DNA from: Planctomycetota bacterium
GTDB lineage: Bacteria > Planctomycetota > Phycisphaerae > UBA1845 > CAIVHJ01
Direction: 5' to 3'
DNA length: 5,314 bases
Assembly (NCBI GenBank): GCA_022565195.1
Contig: JADFJZ010000154.1
Location: 1-5,314 of the forward strand
The translations under genes were made by a program, and so were the position numbers. Under the pieces are notes generated by a model, which did not search any database, was not told the DNA's origin, and saw only the letters and a program-made list of their open reading frames with translations. Positions 5,152 to 5,314 of this stretch are shown piece after piece; the first letter of the stretch is position 1; each line of letters begins with the position of its first letter.

Positions 5152-5314
5152 ATGAGCGGATCGGACACAGCCCCGACAGCCCGGCGAACGCGCCGGAAGA
5201 GAATCCTCCGTATTGGCGGGATCATTCTCCTTTTGTCTGTGCTGTTGTACCTTGCGGTGCCGTGGCTGGTGCCGGGCCGGTGGATCGCGGCGACGCTGGC
5301 CAGCCGCATGCAAC
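5152..5314 (+). CDS. N-terminus of an AsmA-like membrane-anchored envelope protein (cut by window edge)
   Basis: Only 54 codons are visible before the right edge. A basic N-terminus (RRTRRKR, residues 11-17) precedes one hydrophobic helix (about 18-39, ILRIGGIILLLSVLLYLAV), which predicts a single inner-membrane anchor with the bulk of the protein in the periplasm. The run just after it, VPGRWIAATLASRMQ, resembles the segment that opens AsmA-like and related large envelope proteins, which span or organise the periplasm in lipid and outer-membrane homeostasis. The class is inferred from this short piece and could be wrong; another anchored periplasmic protein is possible. An in-frame TAG at 5137-5139 limits the start to ATG 5152 or the adjacent GTG at 5149. 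No clear Shine-Dalgarno is seen. It lies 169 bases after the two-helix protein gene on the same strand. Confidence 0.6.
   Translation, partial: MSGSDTAPTARRTRRKRILRIGGIILLLSVLLYLAVPWLVPGRWIAATLASRMQ

Noticed and set aside
5023..5313. Minus-strand frame opposite the AsmA-like start
   Set aside because: The plus strand encodes a basic N-terminus followed by a clean membrane helix. The minus product is a polar, His/Arg-rich sequence without any motif.

Overview
The window is a GC-rich bacterial segment carrying an outer-membrane-type (diderm) gene set: an apolipoprotein N-acyltransferase, a UDP-glucose 4-epimerase, a probable exported HEAT-repeat protein and the start of an AsmA-like membrane-anchored protein. 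Gene style, the short 'GCAGGCTTCAGCC'-type intergenic palindromes and a small conserved-looking LSm-like protein suggest a planctomycete or another PVC-group or environmental lineage. That assignment is inference from style, not from a marker gene.

Layout. Four genes lie on the minus strand, read right to left. They are a small LSm-like protein (4054-3749), galE (3749-2763, joined to it by a TGATG stop/start overlap), an lnt-type acyltransferase (2669-876) and a HEAT-repeat protein (653 to beyond the left edge). The spacing suggests one transcription unit, with a possible break at an inverted repeat between galE and lnt. Two genes lie on the plus strand: an unrecognised protein with a two-helix membrane hairpin (about 4182-4982) and the N-terminus of an AsmA-like protein (5152 to beyond the right edge). 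The divergent gap at 4055-4181 holds a 6+3+6 dyad, a weak sigma70-like promoter candidate for the minus operon and a bulged stem-loop.

The most unusual part is 633-877, at the lnt/HEAT-gene junction. It holds four perfect 10-bp-arm hairpins of two types, whose arm differences are compensated on both sides, plus two half copies. This cluster lies between two identical 28-bp direct repeats. Each 28-bp copy carries the same ATG and first codons of the HEAT gene. The simplest reading is that a small palindromic (REPIN- or MITE-like) array inserted at codon 7 of the HEAT gene together with a duplication of the gene's start, so the gene was rebuilt rather than broken. The array is also open in one minus-strand frame, giving a 77-codon ORF from the duplicated start that ends 14 bases inside the HEAT gene.

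Functionally, Lnt, AsmA-like, GalE and a candidate lipoprotein all point to cell-envelope assembly: lipoprotein acylation, supply of UDP-galactose for surface glycans, and envelope transport. The LSm-like and two-helix proteins have no function I can assign.
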